In this document: piece after piece, positions 29,001 to 44,000 of the stretch | How positions within the stretch are numbered: the stretch's first letter is position 1 | Layout: each line of letters starts with the position of its first letter | DNA from: Tanytarsus gracilentus | Lineage: Eukaryota; Arthropoda; Insecta; Diptera; Chironomidae | Direction: 5' to 3' | DNA: 64,000 bases | NCBI GenBank assembly: GCA_038502055.1 | Contig: JAXRKN010000043.1 | Coordinates: 1,612,001 to 1,676,000, forward strand | Notes under the pieces: model-generated | Told to the model about the DNA's origin: nothing | Databases searched by the model: none | What the model saw: the letters and a program-made list of their open reading frames with translations, nothing else | Position numbers and translations under genes: made by a program

Positions 29001-32000
29001 CTTTTACAAAATTTTTTCTTAGGAACTTCTCTAAAAATTTTGTGTAGTGGCTAACGCATAACCAATTCTTTCAACTTGGACAGCGCAGCTTTCGTCCTTA
29101 CCATAGTTCTCGCGTTAATCAAAAATAAAATAAATATATTAATATGCATATTATTGTGCATATTCTTAAAGTTGGATACTAATATGCACAATAATATGCA
29201 TATTAATATGCACAATAATATGCAACTCTAAAATATGCATATTAATATGCATACTTTCTAGCATATTAATATGCATATTATTGTGCATATTAATATGCAT
29301 ATTATTGTGCGGTGTCCAAGTCGCAGACTCCTTTTTTCTCTTTCCGTTTTCTCTCTCTCTTTGACTTTCATATTTTCCTTTATATCCGTAATAATTTATG
29401 AGTATGAAAAATTAAATCATGAGAATAAAAATTGTTCACAGCTCGCAGACACTGTTGGAAAAGAATTTGAAAAATGTTAATAATTAGCAATAATCAGAAT
29501 TAGAATTCTTTCTTTTTTTCTGTGTGAAAAAAAGCTTTTTTTGGTGAAGTTTTTGATTTCATCTCCACCGCTTTAATATCAAATAATTCACTTTATTGTT
29601 TCTGTGTTAAATTTCCAACAGTGTTCATTGTATCCTCTCCGCATTTGTTTAGTGATTGCATATTTTTTTGTAGAACAGAGCAAAGCAGAGAGAGATATGA
29701 AATGCCTTATGTATGAGGAGGGCGGAGGGATGTGAAAGTTACATGCTGTAAATAAAATTCCGTATTTTTCACTCCATCCCAACGCCCTCACAAGATTTCC
29801 ACTCGTTTCATCTTTGCAATAAATTTTTTATTCTCTCATAAATCATTCCAATGCCCGGGCGTACAGGTATCAATATCAACAGCGCAAAGAAGGTCTTTTA
29901 CCACGCACACCCGATAATCTCTTTTCGCCGCAAAAAATTCGCTGCCATCATCCAAAATGTCCGAAGATGCTGAGCAATCACTGCGGCGCTAACCGAGGCT
30001 CGGCCAATAAATTGACAAATCTTCAAGAACAATCGAAGCCGTCGAACAATCAAATCAACAGCGTACAAGCGGCACCATTGAACAATGGCAATCACGACGA
30101 TATTCTGTCAGACAATTCGGAAATTCAGTCGCTTAATAATACATTGAGTGTGACAATGGATGAGAAGCAAAAAATGCTTCTGCTAAAAATAGCAAACAAT
30201 TCAATAGCCGCTGTTGCTTCTGTCGCTGACAACGATTATGGAAACGTGAGTGTCTCTTGCCAGTTACGCTTTTCTATCACTGATTCAAGCACTGGCACAC
30301 ACGCTTGCCTTTTATTCCTTTTTTGATATTTTCCTTTTAGCATATTTTTTCAAAATAATCTAATTGAGTTGAATTATGTGAAATTTCTGTAAAAAAAACT
30401 ATTTTATAAAGATTTTTAAGTTTTCTAAAGTTTTTAAAAATTAGCTTCCATCCATTAAATTCTTTATATGTCACTTACATCATCTGTCTATTTTAAATTA
30501 AATTTGATATCAATTTAAAATTCTCCAAACAGAATTCAGCAAGTTCAAGTTTGTTGAGTCCTCCAACGTCGACAAAAAGACGCGGATCATCTGTGATGTT
30601 CAACGAGCTAGTAATCCTCCATACGCCACCAAAAATCGAGCAGCCGCCGAATGACAAGAATACGTTATCAGCCGAAAAAATGACACAAACGGGCGAGGGC
30701 ATATGGCAAGTGAGTACCTCCCTGATAAAGTTTTGTAACATTTCCGCAATGTCATATGAGCAAGTAAACGAGATAATTGTGGTAATACAGCTGATGCGCA
30801 TGAGAACATGACAAGCATTTAGCATAAAATTCACACCATAAATTAATTTTTTTCCTCTGACTCATACAAACATACTTAAATTATTCGAGTTGGTCGCACA
30901 GCATTTTTTATAAAAAGGTATTTTCTTTTTGTGTGTATATGATTGTGTCTTCAAACAACCTCAGGGAAGGTAAAATCCAACTCTGACCATTAAAAGGATA
31001 CGCAAACCATTTTATTTCGTTTCAATGAAGATTAAATATGGAAATTGGGAGGAAAAGTTTCGATAAAATATCTCAAAATAATTCCGTAGAGGATTTTAAA
31101 GGGAAAAAAGATTTTAAAGCATTGATTTTGAGGAAGAAAATATTTTTTTCGTAAATTTAAATTTTTCTTGTCCGTTTAATTTCTGCCAATCAACACGTTT
31201 CAATAAAATTCTTACACAAAAGTTGTAAATTAATTTGTTTAATGTTCGAAGAAGTAGAAAGAAACCCACAAAAACTTATCTCTTAGTGGGGGGAGTGGTA
31301 AAAGTCCAATGCCACATCAGAAGAAAGACACACACAAAAAAGAGGAGGTTAAAGTCATGTACAAATGTCGTTTTGAGTGAAAAAAATAAGAAAAATCAGC
31401 AAAATGACAATGATTTTCAGTCACGACATGGCGAAACTATTTCGAGAGTAAATTATTCAACTCGTTTTCACTCTCGATGTTATTTTTATTGCTCATTTTC
31501 TTCTTATTCAATTTGCAGGTCAATTTACCCCACAATAATGCCATCAACTCAGTAACAAACAACCTCAACGACTTTTCGGAGCTTAACTTAACAGACGCCA
31601 TGACGTGCCAAGAATTGTTGGCTTTATCGGTTGCTTTTTCCGCGGCACTGCCAACCGGACAAGCCACACTCGACTCGTTCTATTCCACGCTCACGAGAAA
31701 TAACAATAACACTTGTAATAATAATAACGAATTTACGCCGACGGAAGACTTCTCATGCTGCTTCGAGCTCTATCAGCAGAATTTCGATTATGCCGCTCAA
31801 GAGTATCATCAGCATCAGTTGCATCAATCGAGTGAGGATTTAGAGAAGGAGACTTCGCGTGTCTATCATGCATTCATCACATGCTATAAGGTCATTTCGA
31901 AGATTTGCCACTTCATTCGTAAGCACATCAAGCGTCTCGTCGATCACAAGTACTTCCAACAAGGCATTTTACTGGCAATTTTAATTAACACCCTCTCAAT

Positions 32001-35000
32001 GGGCATCGAGTATCATAATCAACCGGAAGAGTTAACAGCCATTGTCGAAATGAGCAATTATGTGTTTTCTGGCATATTCGCCGTCGAGATGCTGCTCAAG
32101 ATTATTGCGGAGGGGCCATTTAAGTACATCTCCAATGGCTTCAATGTTTTCGACGGTGTTATCGTGATTCTGAGGTGAGTTTTAATTGAAATTGATATAC
32201 TCACGTGGCCATTTACCAAATAAAACTTTATGAGTTCACTCTCGGCATGTGTGCTCTCATTAAACAATTGACCTTATCGTGATATTTCCTCGAGTATGAT
32301 AATGAAAATATTCAAACTAGTCAGCGGAAAAATGCTTCATTAATCAGTACACTCGAGTCACACCAACATGCACGCTCATTGCAGTCGTATACGTTCATTA
32401 AAAGCTACATTCGAGGACTGAACAAAAACTGCTGATTCAAGTGAAATAAAAGTGATGGCATAAAAAGAGAATTTTATGTACAGAGTGAGAAAAAATTATG
32501 CTGGAAATTTTTAAATTTAACTTCCATAAGATCCTTTTAAAAATCATTTTTAAAAATAAGCCAGACAAGTTACAAGTAAATGCTCGATTTACCTCACAAT
32601 GAAAAACAAGCGTTAAAAGTTTTTCATCAACCAACCACACACTCTCGCTATCTATCCTGGCTTAAATATATTTCTTTTACTGGCGCCGCATTACTTTTCT
32701 CATTCTATCTTAATTTCTCTAATTCTCCTCCCATCTTGTTAAACAATGATATTGATGCAAGCTCCTGTGAATGTGAGATATTAACACAGATTTTATTCTC
32801 TTTTCGTTTTCATGTTTTTTCATCGGACAACAGTGCTGTTGAACTGTGTCAGTCGTTCATGCGTGAAGGAGCGTCAAACAATTCGGGATTGTCCGTGCTG
32901 AGGACATTTCGACTGCTCCGAATACTCAAATTAGTTCGATTCATGCCAAATCTCCGTCGACAATTGTTCGTCATGCTGCGCACCATGGACAATGTTGCCA
33001 TATTCTTTTCGTTGCTCATTCTGTTCATTTTCATATTTAGGTAAGTTGGATGATTTTCATTGTGTGTCACCCCTTGTCCCCACATAAAACCTCTCACCAA
33101 AAAAAGAATTTAATTTTTTTACTCCCTTTGAGAAAAAAAATATACAAACAAAAATCGATTAATTATCAAGCATTTTTATTCTTTTTACATCCTCATTCAT
33201 AATTTTACATTCATTAAATCATTGAAAGCGTAATCGCGAGAAAGTTCTGACCTCTCATAATTTCAATTTTCCCTCGAAGAGTTAATAATTGGTTATTAAT
33301 TTAGGAAGGCGTTAAAAATTATCCCCTAAAAAAAGAATCAACAAGCAAAAAAAAAGCTTTCTTAAAAAAATAAATCCTGAAACACATTAATCATCGATTC
33401 TTTCACTCTATCCTCTCAATCTATGCAATGATATGATGAAAAGAGCATCCTTATCATGATTTATGACTCTTCATCTATCAAAACTTATTTAAATACATTC
33501 TTGACCCTTTTCTTACTTCTTTCTCATTATATTGCGGCCATTTTTTGTGGGTTTCATTGCAATTTCTATTTTCATTATTATAATGGTCACTCTTTCTGGT
33601 CCATGACCATGGTTAAAAATCATTATTAATCACAATCACATCGATATGCACACACGAACGCACACGGAGGAAAAGTTTTTGCTAAGTTTTTTCTCGATTG
33701 AATTATGACTGAGTCAGCGGGCGATTAGACATAAACTTTTGCGAATTGAGAAGTCTTAAGACTAGTAAAAGTTTATGTTCGTTGACTAAATTGAGCTTTG
33801 AAGTAATTTTGGATGATTTTATTATACTCAAAAATTTAATACATTTTTCGTTAATAAAAATTTGTATCATTTTAGATTTTTAAAGCTTTATAAAATGATA
33901 TTATTTTCAATCAATTTGAGAAATAATTAATTTTCACTTTCATCGATCATGTCTCATTAAAAAATTAATTTTTAAACGGAAAAATTCAATTACGCAAATT
34001 TTTCCTAACATAAAGCATTTGAACAAATTTCCTTATCAGTGAAAATGTTCCGTATCCGGATGAAAATTGTGTATTGATTTTCAATATAAATTACAACAAC
34101 GACAGTGAACTAGTCGCATTCGATGAACGATAAAAGTCTGTGTGTGCCACATAAATCAACAAAAAAAACTTCCCGACATTTAATGAAATTATTGCCTCAT
34201 TTTATGTGTCTCTTGGTGAACATCATCATGGTCATATCATTTTCCTCTCTCTCGTTGACTACCAAATGTTTACCATCCAAATAAATTTAGTCTGAAGGAT
34301 ATGTGATAGTACACAAAGGCACTTGCACTATGCGATGCTGTCGTCTCAACAAATAAAACTTTTTATTTGATTTAATTTTACAACCTTTTTTGGAGCATCT
34401 CTATGAGATGCTTGAGAGTATGAATAAATTTTATAACAACTCTTGAAGTGATAAAAAGCCACACGCCGATGTGGTGTGTACTTAAGCCATGAGAGGGTGC
34501 ATGGCAAATAAATGATTTTATAACCAGAGACGACGGCATTCACTCAGTAGCAAAAACTTTTCCATTAAATCACTCGAAAAATTTCTTCAAACACCACCCC
34601 ATCATTTCCATATTATCACGTGAAAAATCTAACACAAAAAAAAGTTAAATGTAAAGAAGAACTTTCAGCAGCTCACATTACACACGCCAACAAACTTTTA
34701 ATGATAAATTTTAAACTTTTCTTCCTTATTTTTTTTTCACCATCCCAAAAATGAAACAAAAACTTTTCTTTTGTAGTCTCTTCTTTTCTGGTTTATAAAT
34801 CACCACACATTCAGTCTATTTTTTCAAATGACTTTCTTCTATTTTGAAGTTTATCACGATGAACTTTTTTCTATTTTTATTCTTGACACCTGAAAAAGTT
34901 TTCCTGTGATATTTTTGACAGGGATGGAAATGCTAAAAAAAACTTCCATTCCTGGACGTGTGAGTCAGTGTGTGCATTATGATGAAAATCTCTATCAATC

Positions 35001-38000
35001 TTTTTCATGCGATTTTTAACACCATTCATAAAGACGGAACAAATGACAAAATATTTCACACAAAAATTGAATCACAAAAGAATTGAGAATGAGCCAAAAA
35101 ACGAACATTTTTGATGAGGATTTTATCTCATCATCATCGTCACCGCACAGAAAACTCACACACACTATACTTTTATAAATGAAAGGACATACACCGGAAG
35201 CTCTGCTAGATCACCATAAAAATCAACTTTTAAAGCTTCCCCACAAAAAGACCCAAATGCAAACACATTTTAATGGACACTCTATAAAAGCTCTAAAACT
35301 ATCTCTGTGTGTATGTTCGATGGGACTTTGAGAGTTGTAAAATTTAATCAGAGATTTGGTGTATAGAGTTTCTCAAATGCCCGGGTAATGAGATTTTGTC
35401 CTACCCGGGTAAAAAAATTTCTACTCGGGGAGCCCGGGGATGCGGGGGGAAAATTTTTTAAAAAAAAAATTTTTTTTTTCAAATTTTCGGCTAATCTTTA
35501 CATAGAGATTTTTAGTATCAGAAATAAAAGTTTTTGATGGAATAGGAATGTGTGTCGTCTTTAATCTCCGCCCTAAGCTTGGATGTGGCTCGGTGATGGT
35601 TTGCTCTCTGGCTGCCTGCACAAAATATTGAATTAAAAAATTCCAACAACTATACTTAGTAGTATAATCGGGGAAAAAATAATTTTTGGGAGGGTAGAGT
35701 TTCCGGGTTCCCGGGTAGTAAAATTGACGGGCATACCCGGGTTTACCCGTACCCGGGTTACCCGTGAGAAACTCTATTGGTGTAAATTTAATTAAAATTA
35801 TTTATTTAAGAAAATCTTAAAAAATTGTTTTTTTAATGGTCAAAATTCAAAATTTAAAAGCTTTTTTTTAAATTTGGTCTTTAATTAATTAAATTGAATA
35901 ATTAAGGAATTTTGCTAAAAATTTATGAAAGTAAATCTAAAAATATTTCACAGCTCTCAAAAATCACCAAAAGTCCTTTAAATTTCCCGCTCTCTGTCTA
36001 TAAATAATTTACTTTTCTTTAAAAAAAATATAAACCCAACTATTTGATCATCGTTTAGTATTCTTGGAATGAATTTGTTTGGCTGTAAATTCTGCGAAGA
36101 AATTAATGGCGAAAAAGTGTGCGATCGTAAAAATTTCGATTCATTATTGTGGAGTTTAGTGACAGTTTTCCAGGTGATTATAATTTAAAAGCCCAAAAGC
36201 AGACATGTGTAAAAAAAGTTTTTAAAAAAATTTAATCGCAAGAGAAAAATAAATTTTCCAACTTTTCATTCCTAACATTTTTTATTGTCTTTTTTGCCTT
36301 CCCCCTTTTTCTCTCTTTCTGATGTGTGCGTGTGACTTTAACATGTTATGAAATGTTCTACTAATTATTAATTTAAATTAACATAAATTGAGAAATGCGT
36401 AGACGTATTGATTATGCGGAAACTGTAGCGTCACAACCCCGATAGCGAAAGGAATTTCGCGCTCACCATACGTGATTTAAAGGGGATTTAATTTGTAGTG
36501 CAATGCTTTTATATCCATTAGTATGTGGCAATGAAATAGCGGCATTAAAATGTAGAATTACTATTCACTACACATTCGAAACGCTTTTCTATTGACAAAA
36601 GCCATTCCCGCTGCCCGCGCTGCATTCTCATCGCTTTGGCACTGATAAAAAATCCTTTTTAAGCTTCACCGAACCGTTTGCTGAAAGCATGATGGAGTGT
36701 AATGCAAAAATGTACTTTAATGCATGACTTCTTAAAAGCTTTCTCTCTCTCTCTCACTCTGTAAACTCTTTTTCGAACAAGGTAAGTTTACTATGGCTGT
36801 CTCTCTTTCTCTTTCTTTTCATCTTACACTGTTTGGCATTTCTTCAATTTTTCCCCTTTACAAATTCCACTTAGCAATTTTTAAATGGTGTTTTCGAGGT
36901 GAAAATGAACAGGATCACATTGTTTAATTTTTGGACAAATTCAAAATGAATTACTGGATTTTAAATTCCAGGAAAATTTTCGCGCTTTAAATTTTCAACT
37001 TTAAATCCACTTTAAAAATTCATCTAAATTCGCTCCTCAACATTTCACTTTGCTAGATGGAATTTTCTTATCGAAATCTCATGCCATTAGACTAATACGA
37101 AAGCAGATCATTGCCAGCAAAATCGTTCACCTCTCAAAATCATTAACTATGAAAATACACCTTGACACAATCGAACATATTGTCATGGGCATGAAAGTTA
37201 TATCGAGCACACTTACTCCCAAGAGATGAAGATGAAGAAAGGAAGTAAAAGAACCAGTGAATGCTACAATCTGCTGCATATAGACCTGGACTATGTGTGC
37301 TTTACTATCTCTCTCTATTTCTCACACAAAAATTTCATTTTAATAACCACTCGCTCATTTCTAAAAAAATCCTTTCCTTCCTTCTCAAATCTATTAGAAA
37401 ACGACACTTGCACAAAATATGCTGCTTTTTATGTTGTACTGGAATGGAAAATTTCATGCATGAAACGATTTAGAAATTTTTACTCGTTTAGGGGAGCTTT
37501 TAAAAATTACGTAACAAATTTTTGTAAAATTTTCTAAATTCGACTAAAATTGAACCTAAAGTTGACAAATAAAAATTTCAAAATTAATAAATACGTTACG
37601 TAATTTTCAAACGCTCCCCATCTAAACGTCAATCAGGTAGAAATTGGAAGATGAAAATGCAGACAAACGATTCAATCCTGACATGGAAATTACTTGCAGC
37701 TGCATTTTTCATTTTAGTTTTGTGTACTTGGTAATTTGTAATAAGTTTGAACCGGAGCAAATGGAAAATACCGCCACGAAACTTTTGTATGTCATAAAAA
37801 TGCTTTAAAATTGAAAATTTGCCATTCCAAAATGCACACACACACACAATGCATCGAGAGAAGTGCAAACCACATTCTCATTTGAGGTATGCGAGCAGAA
37901 TTCGGTGTGTGTGTGCATGGATTTTGAGGTTAAATGAATTTTTGTGTTTGCATTGAGAATTGTTAATTGTACCTGTAGGGAAATTCAATTGAATTTGATT

Positions 38001-41000
38001 AGATGAAAGGAATTCTATTGAATATCATCAGGAATCAACATGTTTGAAGCATTTTTGAATTTATCGCTTTGTTACGTAAACTAATTTGAAGACCGTCAAA
38101 ATTTAATCGAAATTGCATGATTCGCTATTTTATCAAAAAAATTCCTTAATTGAAACTTCTAAATTTTCTTCTTTCTGCTCTCGTTCTATTTTGTTGAATT
38201 TAATTCTGCCAAAACAGCTACCAAAAAAATTTTATTCCAAGTTTATCGATTGAGGTTAAATTTAAAAAAGCGTGCTCCCCTCTCTCGCCTTTTTTTTGTG
38301 GTGCGCTGAGTTTCCACGCCTTGATTTAAAATTTTTAAAAATCATGTTAATTTATACGGCATTAAAAAAACAATTGACCTCAATTGATAACACCACAACT
38401 TCCAATTTGTAATTACCATCATATACGCCTAGATAAACAAACATTGATTTCACACCATTTGTCCATTTGTCACAAATCATTATCACCCGAAAAACTATAA
38501 ATGAAAATCCTAATTAAATTCCGCAACTGCAGCCACATATTTACATTAAATACTGACGTACAATAAGAATATTTAAATGTTATAAACTGAAAATTAATTA
38601 TAGTCAATATTTAAAAATTACAAACCTTCCAATTAATACACCAATTAATACAAACATATAGTTGTGCATTTTTGATCAATTTAAAATTTAAAATGCCTTT
38701 ATTACGCCAATCTGCATTTATATCAACAATCATAGTTCTGTCCTCACAGCATCGTGACACTAAAATTTTTAGGTCAATTATTACAACTTCATTTAAAATT
38801 AATTTTAGTCATTCACATCCGCTCCCAACACCAACAATTTTATTTCAAAATTTGATCGCATTTTGTTGTTTAACAAATTATTTAAATCTGATTGATGAGC
38901 TATCATTCATATATCAGTAGTTATTTGAAATTTATTGTCTCCCTGACAAATCCATCCATTCATTTTATACACACACACTGAGTCCCTAATAATTTCATGT
39001 TTATTTAACTAACCACAAAAAATACCCTCCCAGCATAAAACTGAAATTTACAATCAAAACCATCCAAGAAAATAATCCAAAATACAATATCGACATATAT
39101 ATAAAATTGTAGCATCCTGGGCATGTATCTTTTTGGGGGTAAGTTCTGTAAATATATGGACGAAGAATTGGGAGAAAGAGAATGTACCTGTCCCGAAATC
39201 ATAAGCAAACATCCACTCTGCGAATGCGATCGTAAGCATTTCAACAACTTTTTGTGGGCAACCGTCACGGTATTTCAAGTAAGTTTAGTTGCCGTCCTCC
39301 TCATCAGAACCTTTTTTCCCACGTATTAGCACGAATATGTTGTTCCCTTTACCTCCCTTCTCTCCATCACCTATTTCCTCCACAAATAAATCCCAAAAAA
39401 TAAAAATAAAAGGTAGAATGAATTAAATTTAGGGTTTTAGTCATTCACTGTCTCCTCTTACTTTACATCAACCACAAACGGATAGACAATGACGATGAAA
39501 AAGTTACCCTTTTGTTGTTCTTTCTTACGAGCCATGTTTTCATCTTTTTCCCCTCCTATTAGTGCCTCATTAATGGATCTCTCTCTTCACCGAAAAAACA
39601 ATGAGATTAAATTGACTTAATAAAGTGCTGACGATGTCACATGAGGGGTTTAAACTTTAATTGAGCTTTCATTTTTTTTTTATTCAAAAAATTTAAATTT
39701 CCTTCAATCAAAATATTTCTTCAAAAAAACCGCATCAATCTTCAATACCTCATTAAATAAAGCTTTCCTTTAAAAGCTGTCTAGAAAATAATCTTCTTCA
39801 TTTTCTCTCCTTTTCTTGCTACTTTGAAGTTGACTTGAGGTTGTGCTTAAAACGAGTTAATAAATCAAAAAAGACACCCCTCACTCTTCTCCACTTATCT
39901 CATGACATCCATAATCGCATAAAAAGCTGCTTAAACATTGTATTTAAAGTGAAAACATAACAGAAAAAAATTTAAGTAGGAGAATATAAAAAAACGGCCT
40001 AGGTTAATATAAATTGTTATGTTATAAAAATGCGGCAACAAGATGAGGCATTAAATTCATGACCTATCGCAAATTATTTTGTCGGTAAATATTTCAACGC
40101 AAGAAAAAACTCCCAGAGCTCAAATTTAAAATTCACAAAGGCCATTAACGAGATCGCTGGCAGCAACAAAAAAAAGGAACAAGATTATTTTTTGGGGTAG
40201 TAAAAAGATGAACTTGAGTGTAAAAAAAGGTGAAAAGGCAAAAGTTGAATATTCCCTTTTAACATATTTTTCATCTATTGAATTTAATTAAAGCAATTGT
40301 ATACACGACAGGCATTTCTTCCTCCCGCTCATCCTCCTTTAAAATATTTTTTAAGTTTGACATAGTTTTTTTTAGGGTTAAAAAAACAATTGAAAAAATA
40401 AAACAAGTAAAATCCCTTTTCCTCTCATCAAGATAAACATGAGCTGTACAACTTCCTCTTTTTGTCTCTTTAATTTTCAAATTTTTTTTTCATTTTTCCG
40501 CTCTTCATTTCCTAAGTAGGGTTAATGCTGTAACCCAACTTTTTTCTCCTTTCCTTCTTCTTTTTTGTTCCTAAACTTTCAAAACCTTTTTCGATTTGCA
40601 AAATATGTCGTGAGTCGAGAGCAAAAAGTCAAATAGAGCGGTAAAATTTTATGTCATAAATAAATTAAAGCTCATTGAAGCTTTTTAAAGTTTTCAAGAA
40701 ATTTTTTTGAGCTTTTATCGAGGTTTAAAATTTTAATTGTTTTACAAACTCGTTTTTATTGATAAATTTAAAGAAATTTTTAACTTTTTTCTATTTTTCA
40801 TCGTATTTCATTAAATTAGTTAGAAATCAATTAAAATGAACCACACATGTAAAAGCATTTTTATGTAATTCAAGACAATCTCATTCAAAAACTTTTAATG
40901 TGTATACTAACTTTTATTAAAAGTGTACATAAAATAAAAATCTGCTCTCGACTGCACTAATTAAAATTATTTTTATTTATTTCCCATCCCTTTTTCCCTT

Positions 41001-44000
41001 CACTCTACCCTCCGAGTAGCATATGGCAATATAGTTGCAATGCAGCATCTAAAAAACTCTTTTTATCCGCAAAATAGACTTAAAAGAAACAACCAAAATG
41101 GGAATAATAATCTTACACAACATATTCTTAGTGAATGTTTTTTCCTTACATAAACTTGTGCTACGTAGAATCCCCAAACATCCTCTCATCTTATGTACCT
41201 AAATAAAAAAGAAAACTTTAATCAGTAAAGTACACAAATGAAACATAAACGGAAAATACTAAAATGATAAACATCATAAAATATACAAAATGTATTGCAT
41301 GGCTTAAATTATAAAAAAAAAATTTATAAACACTCAAGGAAGCATTCAACAACAATAAAATTGTGCTTCCGCTAAGAAAGTATTTTTAAAAAATATAACA
41401 ACTAAAAATTTGCGAATTTTAAAAAAGCTTATTTCCATATTTTCTTCTCCTTTTCCTTTTTACCTCGTTCCAACTCTCTCTTCAGCAACAAAATGTTATG
41501 CACAATTTTCCTGTTTGTGTTCATTTCTGTTTGAATTTAAAAAAATATTATTTTTGTGTTTTTTATAATGAAATTAAAAGTTTATTTATTTTAACTGTAA
41601 TTTATCATTCCATCAACCTGAGAAATATTCACTTTATTTCTCTGTAATAATATTTTATACATAGAGTTTAACAAGAACATCTCTAGCAGAAAGTAATTTT
41701 AATTATGTTTGAAGAGAGAAAATAAATATTCGTAATTTGAGTTTGTTTAGCGAAGGATAATGGACATGAACAATGTAATGTGCATGAGTCGAAAATTCCT
41801 AACTGTTGAAAGATGAAAGGTTAACAAATTTCTCTTTGATGAGGAAAATATTTAGAAAGTTTTAAGCTCAAAAAATAAGAGTGAGAAATTTTTTTAAAGA
41901 AAATAAAATTAAATTAAATTTTGTAAATTTTTATAGTTAAATGAGCTTTCATTAAAAGCTCAAATTAATTTAAAACTAGACTCAAAATATTTTAAGAACA
42001 AAACTTTCTCTTGTTAACCATAAAATTATTTACAAACAATAAATTTTCATTCATATAAAATAATTGAAACCACAAAAGGTTGCATTTATGCGATACGCTT
42101 GAGGACAATGGAAAATCAACAAAACAATGAGGAAAATTTTCCATGCGACTAGATGCAAATTTGCATTCATGTCCACCCGCCTCCTCCAAGCATAATTGAA
42201 AACTAAGTTAGAGCCATGTTGAAACAATTTCATTATTGTAAAGTTAATTAAGCGTAGCTCCCCCATAAACTAATTCTATCCTTCCTTTTAAATTTGTTTT
42301 TTAAGTGTTGAAGAAAAAGTTTTTCAATGACAAAAAAATTAATTGCTAATTGCATCCGATGCTAAATTTACGACCCATCTGCTTTTGAATGAAAAATAAT
42401 TTTTAACTAATTCGAGTATGATGACAAAATAATTTTTCTTCCCCTCCCCTTTTACGCTAATTATTGAGAAACGCACCCTATAATAAGCTTCAAGCTAAAA
42501 GAGTTTTATTTTTTGTGTTCTCGTTTAGCAACAGATTTTTTACTTCTCTACCACTCTGCTCTCTAATTGACTAACAACTTTTATGTATAGTCTTTTGCTG
42601 AAGTGATGATGGAACAATTTTATGCGAAACTTTTTTTCTCTTTCCTTCCGCGCGCTGAAATGGCATTAAAATTTTTCCACCAGCATTTTCAAAGAGGTGG
42701 AAACTTTTTTTAATTCAACTATTTTTAAAATAAAACTAAAGTTCAAGTTTCCACCCCTCGCCTCTATTATGTATTTTTCTGTTCGTGTAGTGAAGGAAAA
42801 TGTTTTTTCATGATTTGCATTCTAATGAGCTCTTTTCATCATTTCGCATAATGAATATTTCAACTCACACATCTTTAGATCTTAACGCAAGAGGATTGGA
42901 ATGTGGTCTTGTTTAACGGCATGGAGAAGACGAGTCACTGGGCAGCACTTTACTTCGTGACATTAATGACTTTCGGCAACTATGTCCTATTCAACTTGCT
43001 CGTTGCCATTCTAGTCGAGGGTTTCAGCAGTGAGCGTCACGAGCGACGTGAACGTGAACAGCGTGAACTTATTAAGGCGAAACTAAATGCTGAGCAACAA
43101 CAACTTCAGATGCAGCTCCAAATGCAGGAGCAATTTAATGAAATGTATCCGCCCGACGATATTAAAAGTTTTTCCGAGTCGACGACATCGGATAGCTATA
43201 ATGAACTGAGAAACCGATGGTTTAGTGCGGAGGAGCTTCGCAAACTCAACAATTTCGATGTAAAGTGCAACATTCAAAAGCAAAAACTGCTTCAAGGCGA
43301 GGCAGAAACCGGAGATGGCGGGCAATTGCCATCAAACTACTTGTCAAAATCCAATCAGGAAAAGGAGATGAATCAGCGGTCAGGAAGTTATAAGAGAAGG
43401 CACACGCAAAGCATAAAAGATAAAAATCGTACGACGCCCGATGGAAGGAAGTTTGTTCATGAGCCTCCAATTATAACGACCACGGCTGCCACCCCTCAGG
43501 ATTCACCAAGCAATACCATGGAGATGGGTACGAGCTTGAGAGACTGGGAGCAGATTGACTTGGAAACTTTTGTGAGTCTTTCATCCTCATCAAATATAAT
43601 TTTTGAATATTTTTTTTTGCAGGATCCACCCAAAGTTCACCTCACCCCGCCACCCATTTTTAACTCACTTACCGACGAGAGAATTTTCCTCGAACGTCCA
43701 ACACATTTCATAGCGAAACCAGATCGCGGAAGCAGTTCATCACCGCATAGCTCACAACAGCACTCGCCGACGGGTTCCGCTGTCTTGCCGACATGTGTCG
43801 AGCAGTCGGGTGATGAGGAACAGCAAGATACAAAAATTGATATAACCATAACCAATGCATCGCCGGCACCGTCGAGAAAGTCAAGCTTAAAAATTCGTCG
43901 TGGCAGTTCAAAGCGGAAAAAGGTTAAACCCGAAGGATCGGAACCGACTGAAGTCTTAAATAATTGCAAACCCCTCCCGCAACCGTCAACAGAAGAAATT

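Noticed and set aside
28580..29322. Palindromic ATGCATAT array as a replication origin or CRISPR
   Set aside because: It is two inverted arms of a foldback element in an animal intron, without regular unique spacers.
36059..39278. Treating exons 15a and 15b as consecutive exons
   Set aside because: They encode the same protein segment twice and using both breaks the frame (115 + 166 nt).
43572..43622. Reading exon 16-17 as one 2.5-kb exon
   Set aside because: Possible, but the perfect donor, T-run and acceptor argue for a minimal intron. It is reported as a finding because both readings stay in frame.
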